Shown one piece after another: positions 8,598-15,806 of a stretch of DNA of 16,316 nt (positions are counted from its first letter, which is position 1; each line of letters starts with the position of its first letter). The translations under genes and the position numbers were made by a program. The notes under the pieces are model-generated. The model did not search any database and was not told the DNA's origin. It saw only the letters and a list, made by a program, of their open reading frames with translations. Source of the stretch: Brevundimonas sp. GTDB lineage: Bacteria; Pseudomonadota; Alphaproteobacteria; Caulobacterales; Caulobacteraceae. The stretch is from contig JAVHYH010000049.1 of the NCBI GenBank assembly GCA_031119155.1, positions 1-16,316 on the forward strand, in the 5' to 3' direction.

Positions 8598-8840
8598 TCA
8601 GGCGGCGTCGCCGCGCGGATCGATCAGGCGGTGGGCGTGCAGGATGAAGTAGCGCATGTGGGCGTTGTCGACCGTGGCCTGGGCCTTGGCCTTCCAGGCC
8701 TTGCGGGCTTCCTCATAGCTGGGGAAGGCGCCGACGAACTCGATCTGGGTCACATCGCGGAAGACGGGGGCGTCCAGGTGGCGCAGTTCGCCGCCGATGA
8801 CGATGTGAAGAAGCTGGGCCGGATCGGTCTGGGTGGTCAT
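8598..8840 (-). CDS. DUF4170 domain protein (80 aa)
   Basis: The protein reads LLHIVIGGELRHLDAPVFRDVTQIEFVGAFPSYEEARKAWKAKAQATVDNAHMRYFILHAHRLIDP, which I recognise as DUF4170, a small soluble alphaproteobacterial family. The characteristic elements are the VFGG/VIGG-type first strand, the VGxFPxYxxAxxAWKxKAQxTVDNA block and the closing RYFIxHLHRLxDP-like strand. The molecular function is unknown. Members usually lie between an inositol-monophosphatase-family gene and waaA/lpxK; here the first neighbour is present and the second set lies about 1 kb further on. The start ATG at 8840 is preceded only by a weak GGGAACG. The 75 bases before it contain the imperfect palindromes described separately. 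Confidence 0.88.
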   Translation of the reverse strand: MTTQTDPAQLLHIVIGGELRHLDAPVFRDVTQIEFVGAFPSYEEARKAWKAKAQATVDNAHMRYFILHAHRLIDPRGDAA

Positions 8841-8888
8841 GGTGTCGTTCCCGGGGGAGGGCGGTCTGTGATGTCACCATCCCACGAG

Positions 8889-8905
8889 CAGGTTGAGATC
8901 ACCTG
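8889..8905. promoter_or_regulatory. Inverted repeat upstream of the DUF4170 gene
   Basis: CAGGT (8889-8893) and ACCTG (8901-8905) are mirrored around 7 bases, between the stop of the monophosphatase gene (8916) and the DUF4170 start (8840). A second short palindrome, TGATGTCA, lies nearby at about 8871-8878. They could be an operator, a weak terminator or chance; I see no clear promoter boxes. Confidence 0.25.
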
Positions 8906-8915
8906 AAGGGACGGA

Positions 8916-9713
8916 TCAGCGGGGCGCGAGCGGAATAGGCCCTGTGCGCCTCAGGATCAACGGGTGGAGGCCCGGCGCGGCGCAGATCAGGCTGGTTTGT
9001 CGCGGATCGGGCTGATTAAAGCGCCAGGGACGGCCGTGATGATCGCTGACCTTCGCGCCGGCCTCCTCGGCGATCAGGGCGCCGGCGCAGACGTCCCAGT
9101 CCCATTTCGGCGTCAGGGCGATGGCGGCGTCGAAGGCCCCGGCGGCGACCAGCGCCATGCGGTAGGCCAGGGCGTTACGCTTCTCGTAGCGCATCGGCGG
9201 CCAGGGCTCGGGCCAGTGCGGGCCTTCCATCAGCCGGGCGTCGGCCAGCACGGACGCATCATCCAGATCGGTGGTGTCGGAGGGGGTGATGGGCCTGCCG
9301 TTCAGGGTGGCGCCGCCGCCGCGCGTGGCGACGAAGGTCTCGTTCAGCATCGGCGCATGGATGACGGCGGCGACCGGCTGGCCGTCCTCGACCACGGCGA
9401 TGGGAATGCACCACCACGGCTTGTCCTTCATATAGGCGACGGTGCCGTCGATGGGGTCGACCACGAAGATGCGCCGCTTCGTCAGGCGATCGGCGGTGTC
9501 GGCGGTCTCCTCGGACAGCCAGCCATAGTCGGGGCGGGCGGTCAGCAGGCGGTCGCGCAGCAGGGCGTCCACCGCCAGATCGGCCGAGGTGACGGGCGAG
9601 CCGCCGGACTTGGAGCGGATGCTCAGCCCCGCCTCGCGTTCGGACAGGGCCAGATCGCCGGCGGCGAGGACCGCGTCGCGGATCAGTTCGAGATCGTCCG
9701 CGAAATCCGTCAT
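8916..9713 (-). CDS. Inositol monophosphatase / CysQ-family phosphatase
   Basis: The 265-residue protein has the metal-dependent monophosphatase fold. The metal ligands are visible in order: Glu68/Glu69 in WLSEETADT, VDPIDGT with Asp86 and Asp89, and WDWDVCAGALIAEEAGA with Asp205/Asp207. Members hydrolyse inositol-1-phosphate, 3'(2'),5'-bisphosphate nucleotide (CysQ) or related sugar phosphates using Mg2+. The position after pmbA and before DUF4170 is the usual one for alphaproteobacterial members often annotated CysQ-like, but the substrate cannot be decided from sequence. The start MTDFADDLEL at 9713 overlaps the pmbA stop (ATGA), so the two are probably translationally coupled. The frame continues upstream only within pmbA. 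Confidence 0.9.
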   Translation of the reverse strand: MTDFADDLELIRDAVLAAGDLALSEREAGLSIRSKSGGSPVTSADLAVDALLRDRLLTARPDYGWLSEETADTADRLTKRRIFVVDPIDGTVAYMKDKPWWCIPIAVVEDGQPVAAVIHAPMLNETFVATRGGGATLNGRPITPSDTTDLDDASVLADARLMEGPHWPEPWPPMRYEKRNALAYRMALVAAGAFDAAIALTPKWDWDVCAGALIAEEAGAKVSDHHGRPWRFNQPDPRQTSLICAAPGLHPLILRRTGPIPLAPR

Positions 9714-11062
9714 TTGCCCGCGATGGCCACCGCGTCGAACAGCAGGGACGGGCTGTTGAAGCCGCCCCGGAACTCGAGGTCCGAGCCGGGGACCAGACGG
9801 GCCCACAGGTCCTTCAGATTGCCCGCGACGGTGACTTCGCTGACCGGATAGACGCGCTCGCCATTTTCGAACCAGAAGCCGGACACCCCGGCGGACCAGT
9901 CGCCCGTATTGCCGTTCAGCGAGGGGCCGAACATGGAGGTGATCAGCAGGCCGGTCCCGGCGGCGCCCATCAGGCCGTTCAGGTCCTGCTCGCCCGCTTC
10001 CAGATGCAGGTTGTGGGTTGAGACGCCCGGAGGGCCGGCGAGGCCGCGCGAGGCGTGGCCGGTCGAGGCCAGACCCAGCTGGGCGGCGCTCGAGCTGTTC
10101 ATCAGCCAGGTGGTCAGGACGCCGTCCTCGACGATGGACTGCTTCCAGACGGCGACGCCCTCGTCATCGAACGGGGTCGAGCCGAGGCCGCGGGGACGGA
10201 ACGGATCGTCGATCAGGTTCACGCCCCTGGGAAGCACCGGCTGGCCCAGCTTGTCCTTCAGGAAGGAGGTGCCGCGCGCGATGGACGCGCCGGAGATGGC
10301 GCCCAGCAGGGGCGACAGCACCTGGGTGGCGATGCGGTTCTCGAAGATCACCGGGGCGGTGGTCGAGGCGATCTTGCGCGGGCCGGTGCGTTCGACCGCC
10401 CGCTTGCCGGCGAAGGCGCCGATGGCGTCGGCGGAGGGCAGGTCGGACAGGTGGCGGACGGCGCGATGCTCGCCGCCCCGCTCCATGGCCCCATCCTTTT
10501 CGGCGATGACCCCGACGCCCAGCGAAAAGGCTGAGCCCTGATAGGCGCCGTCGAAGCCGTGAGAGGTGACCAGACGCCAGCGGCTGGACGAGGCGGCGGC
10601 GTGCCCGCCTTCGGACTTGGCGACGCCGTCAACGGCCAGAGCGGCGGCCTCGGCGGCGGCTGCGGCGGCCTCCAGTTCGGCGGCGCTGCGTTCGCTGGGG
10701 TCATAGAGATCAAGGTCGGGGAAGGGCCCCTTGGCCAGATGGTCCTGCGGGGCGAGACCGGCAAAGGGATCTTCGGGGGCGAGGTGGGCCATGGCTACGG
10801 CGCGCTCGATCAGACGGGCCCGGGTCTTGTCCGACAGGTCGGAGGCCGAGACGGTCGCCTGACGCTTGCCGATGAAGACGCGCAGGCCCAGGTCGCGGCT
10901 TTCCTCGCGTTCGACATCCTCCAGAGCGCCGTTGCGGACGCCGATGGACAGGGAGGCGCGCTCGGAGGTCACCGCTTCGGCGGCGTCCGCGCCGGCCTTC
11001 AGGGCGGCGGCGACCAGTTCGGGCAGAATGTCGGAGGCGGCGGCGTCACGCGGGGAGGTCAT
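9710..11062 (-). CDS. pmbA: Metalloprotease-type modulator of gyrase, TldE/PmbA subunit
   Basis: The 450-residue protein belongs to the TldD/PmbA family. TldE (PmbA) and TldD form a heteromeric cytoplasmic protease that in enterobacteria processes the microcin B17 leader and takes part in CcdA turnover. Family features are the N-terminal ERASLSIGVRNGALEDVEREESRDLGLRVFIG block, GQ(A)TVSASDLS, the central VIFENRIATQVLSPLLGAISG, SFLKDKLGQ, DDPFRPRGLGSTPFDDEG and the C-terminal GAAGTGLLITSMFGPSLNGNTGDWSAGVSGFWFENG. No HExxxH zinc motif is visible, which fits the PmbA/TldE side rather than TldD. Its partner TldD is not in this window. The ATG at 11062 has only a weak ribosome-binding site, and the MAPEG gene ends 40 bases upstream. 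The stop overlaps the monophosphatase start. Confidence 0.93.
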   Translation of the reverse strand: MTSPRDAAASDILPELVAAALKAGADAAEAVTSERASLSIGVRNGALEDVEREESRDLGLRVFIGKRQATVSASDLSDKTRARLIERAVAMAHLAPEDPFAGLAPQDHLAKGPFPDLDLYDPSERSAAELEAAAAAAEAAALAVDGVAKSEGGHAAASSSRWRLVTSHGFDGAYQGSAFSLGVGVIAEKDGAMERGGEHRAVRHLSDLPSADAIGAFAGKRAVERTGPRKIASTTAPVIFENRIATQVLSPLLGAISGASIARGTSFLKDKLGQPVLPRGVNLIDDPFRPRGLGSTPFDDEGVAVWKQSIVEDGVLTTWLMNSSSAAQLGLASTGHASRGLAGPPGVSTHNLHLEAGEQDLNGLMGAAGTGLLITSMFGPSLNGNTGDWSAGVSGFWFENGERVYPVSEVTVAGNLKDLWARLVPGSDLEFRGGFNSPSLLFDAVAIAGK

Positions 11063-11102
11063 GCCCCGATATGGCCGGGGAGACCGCCCATATCAACCAC
11101 GC

Positions 11103-11528
11103 TCAGTTCCCGGCTTGAGCAAAGATGAAAGTCCAGACCAGCGCCACCGATCCGATGCTCAGGGACAACCAAGTCAGGACCATGCCGACCAAGCGGGGCA
11201 AGGTCACACCTCCGGTGGCCTTCAGGCCGAACGGGTGAATAATTCGACCTGCGAGCATCAGTGCGCCCACGATCTGGATCAGCCAATGCGGGGCGTCAGT
11301 CAGGGCCAGCAGGATCAGCATGCCGATGGCGGCCGGGATATACTCCGCCGCATTGCCGAAACCGCGGCTGGCGACAGCCATTTCAGGGTTTCCACCGTCG
11401 CCCAGAAGGACCCGATGTTTGTTGCGCCCGATCACGACGTTGACCGACAGCACCAGCATCACGAGGAGCAGAAGGCCACCGAACAGGCCGGCCCACTGGA
11501 GCCCGTTTATGTTTGAAAAATCGTACAT
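11103..11528 (-). CDS. MAPEG-family membrane protein
   Basis: The 141-residue protein has four predicted membrane helices (about 12-32, 60-85, 80-100 and 112-137) and the family motif RGFGNAAEYIPAAIGMLILL, with the conserved Arg/Asn/Glu cluster and a preceding VVIGRNKHRVLLGDGG loop. MAPEG proteins include glutathione transferases and related enzymes acting at the membrane. Bacterial members are mostly uncharacterised, so a glutathione-dependent detoxification role is inference. A strong GGGGAGGGGTGAAGG sequence lies directly before the ATG at 11528. It starts 25 bases after the M14 peptidase stop, so it is probably co-transcribed with that gene, and it is followed after 40 bases by pmbA. Confidence 0.9.
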   Translation of the reverse strand: MYDFSNINGLQWAGLFGGLLLLVMLVLSVNVVIGRNKHRVLLGDGGNPEMAVASRGFGNAAEYIPAAIGMLILLALTDAPHWLIQIVGALMLAGRIIHPFGLKATGGVTLPRLVGMVLTWLSLSIGSVALVWTFIFAQAGN

Positions 11529-11553
11529 CCTTCACCCCTCCCCAAGGACTTGA

Positions 11554-13374
11554 TCAGTTTTCGCGCGCGACCGGATAGAGCCGGTAGCGGTCGTCATAGA
11601 AGGGCGTGCGCTCGTAGAACCACTGCAGGCGCGCGTCGCCGTTGGCGGCGAAGTCGGGCTCGGCGGCGACCTTGGCCTCGAACTCGGCCTTCAGCGCCGG
11701 ATCGGCGGCCATCATGCGCTCGGCCAGCGGGGCGATGGCGTAGCCCTCGATGTATTCCACGCGGCTGAGCACCTCGGGGAACATGCCCCAGGCGAAGAAG
11801 CTCTCCGACGATTGCGGCTCCAGCAGCAGGACGACGATATCGCCCAGCGGCTGGTCGGTCGGCACGCGCACCGAGCCGGTCGGGAAGGTCCAGTCGCGCC
11901 GTTGCGGCGTGACCTGGGCGACGGTGATCTGGACGTGGCCCTCGTTGGCGCGGGTGGCCAGGCGCGGATCCTCGAGGCGAAGCATCTCGACCGGTACGGT
12001 GCGCGGCGCGTCCAGCGTCTCCATCGTCACGCCGTGGACGCGCAGGCGCTCGATGATGTCGGTGCGATAGGAGGGCACCCAGTAGGCCTCGGGCCGACGC
12101 AGGGTCAGGGTCGGGTGCGAGGAATAGAAGGGCATCTGCCAGACCTGCGGATCCGGCTGGCCCAGCCAGCGGATTTCGCGACGGCCCGAGGCGGGGCTGT
12201 CATAGGTCTCGTAGGTGATGCCCTTGAAGGCGCGGGTGGCCGTCGGCTGCTGGTCGGAGACGAAATTGGCCGGGATTTCGGTCGGGCGCAGGGCGCTGTC
12301 CGCCTGTGCGGCGGCGCGCAGATCGGCGCCGTCGGTCGCCAGCAGCTTCATCGCCTGTTCGAGGAAGACATAGGTGCCCAGCACGCGCTGCTGGTGCGGC
12401 TTCAGGCTGTGGTTCTCGATCAGGATGGTCGGGACGTGGGCCGCCGAGCCCCAGCCGTTCGAGAACCGCTCGCCCAGACCGCCGTCGTTCAGGCCCGCGC
12501 GCGGGTTCTGGTCATCGACGCCGAACACAAGTTCGCCGGGGATGTGGCCGCGGCCTTCCAGCGCGACGTTCATGGCGGGCTTGAAGGCGTCGTCCAGCCA
12601 CTGGGCGGTGGCGGGCGAGCGGGAATAGACGCCGTCCTCACCGTTGTAGCCGTAGGTGACGTCGTACTGGTAATCCATGCCGTCGGTGACGTGGATGTCG
12701 ACGTAGAGGTCGGGCCGGTACTTGACGATCAGGCCGCGCACCGCCCGCATCTCGGGCTGGTCCAGTTTCAGGTAGTCGCGGTTGAGGTTCTGGTTGGTCG
12801 CCGTATTGCGCCAGCCCTGAATGCGCGGACCGCGCTGGTTCGGGCGGCTGTAGGCGCTGGCGCGCTCATGGCCGTCCACCGACAGGATGGGGATCAGGAT
12901 CAGGTTCACCCGGTCGAGCAGGTCGTCCTTGCCGTAGAAGGCGATGTCGCGCAGCAGCATCATGCCCGCGTCCTTGCCGTCGATCTCGCCGGGGTGGATG
13001 CCGGCCTGGGCCAGCAGCACGGGCTTGGATGGATCGAAGGTCGCGCCGTCCTTCGAGGCGATGACGGCGTAGATCGGGCGGCCTTCCGGCGAGACGCCGA
13101 ACTGTTCGATGCGGATCAGGTCGCTGGCGGCGTCGAGGCGGTCGAACCAGGCGCGGGTGTCCACATAGTTCGGGCTGAAGTCGTGGTCGGCGTCGGCCTC
13201 GAAGGCGGTGACCCACGGGTCCGAAGCGTCGCGCAGCAGGTCGCGGCTGGCGCCGTTCCACTCCGGGGCGGGCGGCAGGAAGGGCTGGTCCCAAGGCGCG
13301 ACATTGGAGACGGACTGGCTCATGGCGGGACTCGCGAACAGAAGGGCGGCGGCGATCATCAGGGACGTGCGCAT
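11554..13374 (-). CDS. Secreted M14-type zinc carboxypeptidase
   Basis: The 606-residue protein begins with a signal peptide (MRTSLMIAAALLFASPAMSQ), so the mature enzyme is periplasmic or secreted. The M14 zinc site is seen as HPGE (His127, Glu130) in AQAGIHPGEIDG and His228 in YVDIHVTDG. NLNRD (196-200) supplies the Asn-Arg pair that usually binds the substrate carboxylate. A large C-terminal half (about 390-606) follows the catalytic domain and has no motif I recognise. M14 enzymes trim C-terminal residues from peptides, and some act on peptidoglycan stem peptides; which applies here is open. The start at 13374 has the ribosome-binding site GAGGAAGGG. The gene follows a membrane-protein gene by 53 bases and precedes MAPEG by 25. 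Confidence 0.9.
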   Translation of the reverse strand: MRTSLMIAAALLFASPAMSQSVSNVAPWDQPFLPPAPEWNGASRDLLRDASDPWVTAFEADADHDFSPNYVDTRAWFDRLDAASDLIRIEQFGVSPEGRPIYAVIASKDGATFDPSKPVLLAQAGIHPGEIDGKDAGMMLLRDIAFYGKDDLLDRVNLILIPILSVDGHERASAYSRPNQRGPRIQGWRNTATNQNLNRDYLKLDQPEMRAVRGLIVKYRPDLYVDIHVTDGMDYQYDVTYGYNGEDGVYSRSPATAQWLDDAFKPAMNVALEGRGHIPGELVFGVDDQNPRAGLNDGGLGERFSNGWGSAAHVPTILIENHSLKPHQQRVLGTYVFLEQAMKLLATDGADLRAAAQADSALRPTEIPANFVSDQQPTATRAFKGITYETYDSPASGRREIRWLGQPDPQVWQMPFYSSHPTLTLRRPEAYWVPSYRTDIIERLRVHGVTMETLDAPRTVPVEMLRLEDPRLATRANEGHVQITVAQVTPQRRDWTFPTGSVRVPTDQPLGDIVVLLLEPQSSESFFAWGMFPEVLSRVEYIEGYAIAPLAERMMAADPALKAEFEAKVAAEPDFAANGDARLQWFYERTPFYDDRYRLYPVAREN

Positions 13375-13427
13375 GGCGCCCTTCCTCGACCAAATGTCCG
13401 CCTGCGGCAAGCTGTCCCTTCGGATCA

Positions 13428-14051
13428 CTACAGGCCGATCGCCGGCGCCCAGGCGCCGCGCGCGATCAGGTTGATGGCCGACATGCCGACGGTCCACAGG
13501 CTGTAGGCCAGCACCACGACCAGAGCGCCCACGACCGCGGGCCGCCAGGGGACGAAGGCCGCCGTCGCCGTGCCGAAGAAGAAGATGCCGAAGCCGACCC
13601 AGAGGCGCACGGTCGAGAGGGCGGCGAAGCTGTCATTCACGCTCATCAGGGTGATGAACAGCAGGCCGACGATCAGGTTGGCGGCCATGATGCAGCCGAA
13701 GACCAGACGGCGGTAGCGCCAGAAATGCTCGGTCAGGTCGATCCGTTCATCGCTGCCCTCGGCCGAGACGCGCGGGAAGGTGACGCTGGCTGCGACGTAG
13801 AAGGTGGCGGCGATGATCAGGCCGGCGATCAGCAGGGCGTGGTTGAACGGCGCGCCGCGGAAAATGACCCAGGCCTGATTCCAGAAGGTCGCGACGTCCA
13901 GCGCGACGAAGGCGGCCAGCATCGGGGTCAGCCAGCCGAAGCGCACCCGCTCCTTCTCGTGCAGGACACGGGCGAAGCCGCCGACCAGTTCGGCGACCGA
14001 CAGGCCGAGAAGCAGGCCGTAGAAACTGAAGAAGAACTCGAACGCGCTCAT
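13428..14051 (-). CDS. Six-helix membrane protein of unknown function, paralogue B (207 aa)
   Basis: I do not recognise a named family. The protein starts MSAFEFFFSFYGLLLGLSVAEL and has about six hydrophobic segments (roughly 5-25, 40-62, 71-93, 116-138, 150-168 and 170-195). It is clearly paralogous to the gene at 15195-15776: by eye, about 34 of the first 61 residues are identical, with shared GW-P-LA, LD--FW and a later FY-AA--FPR block. The second half diverges strongly. The ATG at 14051 matches the paralogue's start exactly and follows a GGTGGGGG ribosome-binding site; a longer frame exists but is less likely. It lies between the DUF3829 lipoprotein gene and the M14 peptidase gene on the same strand. 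Conserved Glu5 and Glu21 inside hydrophobic surroundings may be functional. Confidence 0.82.
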   Translation of the reverse strand: MSAFEFFFSFYGLLLGLSVAELVGGFARVLHEKERVRFGWLTPMLAAFVALDVATFWNQAWVIFRGAPFNHALLIAGLIIAATFYVAASVTFPRVSAEGSDERIDLTEHFWRYRRLVFGCIMAANLIVGLLFITLMSVNDSFAALSTVRLWVGFGIFFFGTATAAFVPWRPAVVGALVVVLAYSLWTVGMSAINLIARGAWAPAIGL

Positions 14052-14119
14052 GGCCCCCACCTTTGCCGTGGGCAAACTAGGCGGCGTTCACGGGGCGGGG
14101 CAAGAGCGGGAAGGCGACC

Positions 14120-14147
14120 GCCGACGATGACCGGGGTCATCGCCGGC
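14120..14147 (-). terminator. Hairpin after the DUF3829 lipoprotein gene
   Basis: CGATGACC (14125-14132) pairs perfectly with GGTCATCG (14135-14142) around a GG centre. The stem extends outward to 14120/14147 with a single mismatch. It begins 14 bases after the lipoprotein stop (14161) in the direction of transcription. There is no T-run after it, so termination is plausible but not certain. Confidence 0.5.
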
Positions 14148-14160
14148 AGCGCTCGGTCCG

Positions 14161-15090
14161 TCAGGAGGCGGGGTGTTCCACGTCGCCCATCTGGCCGACG
14201 GCGCGGTTGTAGTTGTCGACCACATCCTCGCGGTCGCTGTCGCTGTCGCTCTGCTTGTAGTCGCGATAGTCGCCGATCATGCTCTCGAGATAGTCGGCGA
14301 TGAGCTTGAACTCGGTCTTGTTGCCGTCGTCGGCGGCCAGCGTGCCTTCCGCCTTGCGCACCTCGGCCACGGCGGCCTCGAGCGCGGGCAACTGGCGATC
14401 CGCCTCGGCCTTGTTGCCTTCGATCACCGAGTCACTGAAGTGGTCGGCCTTCTGCATGGCGTCCATCAGCGAGGCCAGTTCGCCGTGGCCGGCGGCGCGA
14501 TACTCGGCCAGCTGGGCCTCGTCGCGGGCGCGCAGGTACTGGGTCAGGGCGGTGTCGAACTCCTCGATCCCGGCGAGCGCGGCTTCATAGGCGCTCTTCA
14601 AGCCGGCGTCCGCCGCCTTGCCCTGGGCCAGGCCGTCCTCGCGATAGCGGCGGCTCTCGTAATAGGGATCCAGCGTCTTCCACTGGGTCAGCAGGGCCTC
14701 GAGCCGGGGCAGCAGCTTGTCGACCGCGGCGTCCGCGGCGGTGGCTTGATTGCCGCCGTTCAGGGCGCGGCCTTCCTTCAGGGCCTCGATGGCGCCTTCA
14801 AGGGTGGTGATGTTTTCCGGGAAGTAGATGGAGTCGCTGGCGGACTTGTTCGGAATGTCGAGCTGCTGATAGCTGCGGAAATTGTTGCTCACGCCCCAGC
14901 TGTCGTCGATCAGCTTGTTGAAGCCTTCGACGTAGTGGTTGAACTTCTCCTGCGTCGCCGTGCTGCCGGCGGCTTCGGCCACCGAGGCGGCTCCGCCTTC
15001 CTTGCCGGCGCCGTCGCCGCAGGCCGCAAGGCCGAGAGTCAGCACGCTCGCCGTGGCCAGGGCCAGGGCACGCATTCCGGTTTTCATCAT
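14161..15090 (-). CDS. DUF3829 (YiiG-like) lipoprotein
   Basis: The 309-residue protein has a lipoprotein signal (MMKTGMRALALATASVLTLGLAAC, lipidated Cys24) and then a long, mostly helical, charged region: EKFNHYVEGFNKLIDDSWGVSNNFRSYQQ, YYESRRYREDGLAQGKAADAG and further helices, ending with an acidic SDSDSDRED stretch. This pattern fits DUF3829/YiiG, a periplasmic lipoprotein family without known function. The second residue after the lipidated Cys is Asp-Gly-like (CGDG); a +2 Asp signals inner-membrane retention in enterobacteria, but whether that holds here is unknown. The start is ATG at 15090 or the adjacent ATG at 15087, after AGGGGTG. It is flanked on both sides by the two paralogous membrane-protein genes on the same strand, with gaps of about 104 and 109 bases. 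Confidence 0.83.
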   Translation of the reverse strand: MMKTGMRALALATASVLTLGLAACGDGAGKEGGAASVAEAAGSTATQEKFNHYVEGFNKLIDDSWGVSNNFRSYQQLDIPNKSASDSIYFPENITTLEGAIEALKEGRALNGGNQATAADAAVDKLLPRLEALLTQWKTLDPYYESRRYREDGLAQGKAADAGLKSAYEAALAGIEEFDTALTQYLRARDEAQLAEYRAAGHGELASLMDAMQKADHFSDSVIEGNKAEADRQLPALEAAVAEVRKAEGTLAADDGNKTEFKLIADYLESMIGDYRDYKQSDSDSDREDVVDNYNRAVGQMGDVEHPAS

Positions 15091-15194
15091 CAGACACCCC
15101 TGTCAAAAGCTGCGCGAACAGCCGCGCGGACAGGTCAACGGCCAAGGTTGCGAGTCGGTTGCATCTGTGGACCACCAAAGAGGGTGTGCCGGCG

Positions 15195-15776
15195 TCAGGA
15201 GAACAGGTTTGTCAGCCCCGCGAGTCCGAACATCAGCGGCTGATAGACCAGTGAAAGCAGGGTCGAGACGCCCAGGGCGATCAGGACGCCGCGCTGGCCC
15301 GGCAGCCAGCCGATCGCCACAAGAAGCAGGAAGTAGGGGGCGTTCAGCAGGAGGTTGGAGCCGAGCAGCCGCCAGCTGAAGCCCATCGCGATGCAGAAGC
15401 CGACCGTGACCAGCAGGTTGCTGAGAATGACCGCGATCACCACGCTCCTGCGATGCGCCATGACGTGGTCGGTCGGCGTGACCGTCGATCCCTCGCGCGG
15501 GAAGACCTGCGTCGCCGCGAAATAGTAGAACAGGGCGACGGTCGCCGCCGCGAGGGTCACATAGTAGTCGACCTCGATCCGCTCGCGGATGCCCCAGCTG
15601 TTGGTCCAGAAGCTCACCAGATCGAGCATCAGGACGATGGCCAGCAGGGGCGCGGCCCAGCCGATGGGGACGGTCTTGCGCCGGTCCCACGCCCGCGAGA
15701 AGCCTGTCGCCAGCTCGGCGATGCTCAGGCCCAGCAGCAGGCCGTAGAAGCTGAACAGGAACTCGAATGCGCTCAT
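15195..15776 (-). CDS. Six-helix membrane protein of unknown function, paralogue A (193 aa)
   Basis: No named family is recognised. The protein starts MSAFEFLFSFYGLLLGLSIAEL and has about six hydrophobic segments (roughly 5-25, 41-62, 72-92, 111-133, 138-156 and 162-190). It is paralogous to the gene at 13428-14051, with the N-terminal 61 residues best conserved and the remainder mainly sharing hydrophobic layout. Charged loops such as RERIEVD and PTDHVMAHRRS lie between helices. The ATG at 15776 is preceded by GGGGGA. The ubiD stop lies 30 bases upstream, so read-through from ubiD is possible. No enzymatic residues are evident; it could be a scaffold, transporter or sensor, and I cannot say which. 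Confidence 0.82.
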   Translation of the reverse strand: MSAFEFLFSFYGLLLGLSIAELATGFSRAWDRRKTVPIGWAAPLLAIVLMLDLVSFWTNSWGIRERIEVDYYVTLAAATVALFYYFAATQVFPREGSTVTPTDHVMAHRRSVVIAVILSNLLVTVGFCIAMGFSWRLLGSNLLLNAPYFLLLVAIGWLPGQRGVLIALGVSTLLSLVYQPLMFGLAGLTNLFS

Positions 15777-15806
15777 CCGTCCCCCGGCGTCTGTCGAGTC
15801 GTCAAC

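Noticed and set aside
11063..11102. Short CCCCG/CGGGG inverted repeat between the MAPEG gene and pmbA
   Set aside because: Only 5 bp with a 7-base loop in GC-rich DNA; such repeats are expected by chance.
11812..13506. 564-codon plus-strand frame opposite the M14 peptidase
   Set aside because: Composition is Val/Gly/Asp/Gln-rich with no domain, no ribosome-binding site was evident, and the opposing gene has a complete zinc site and signal peptide.
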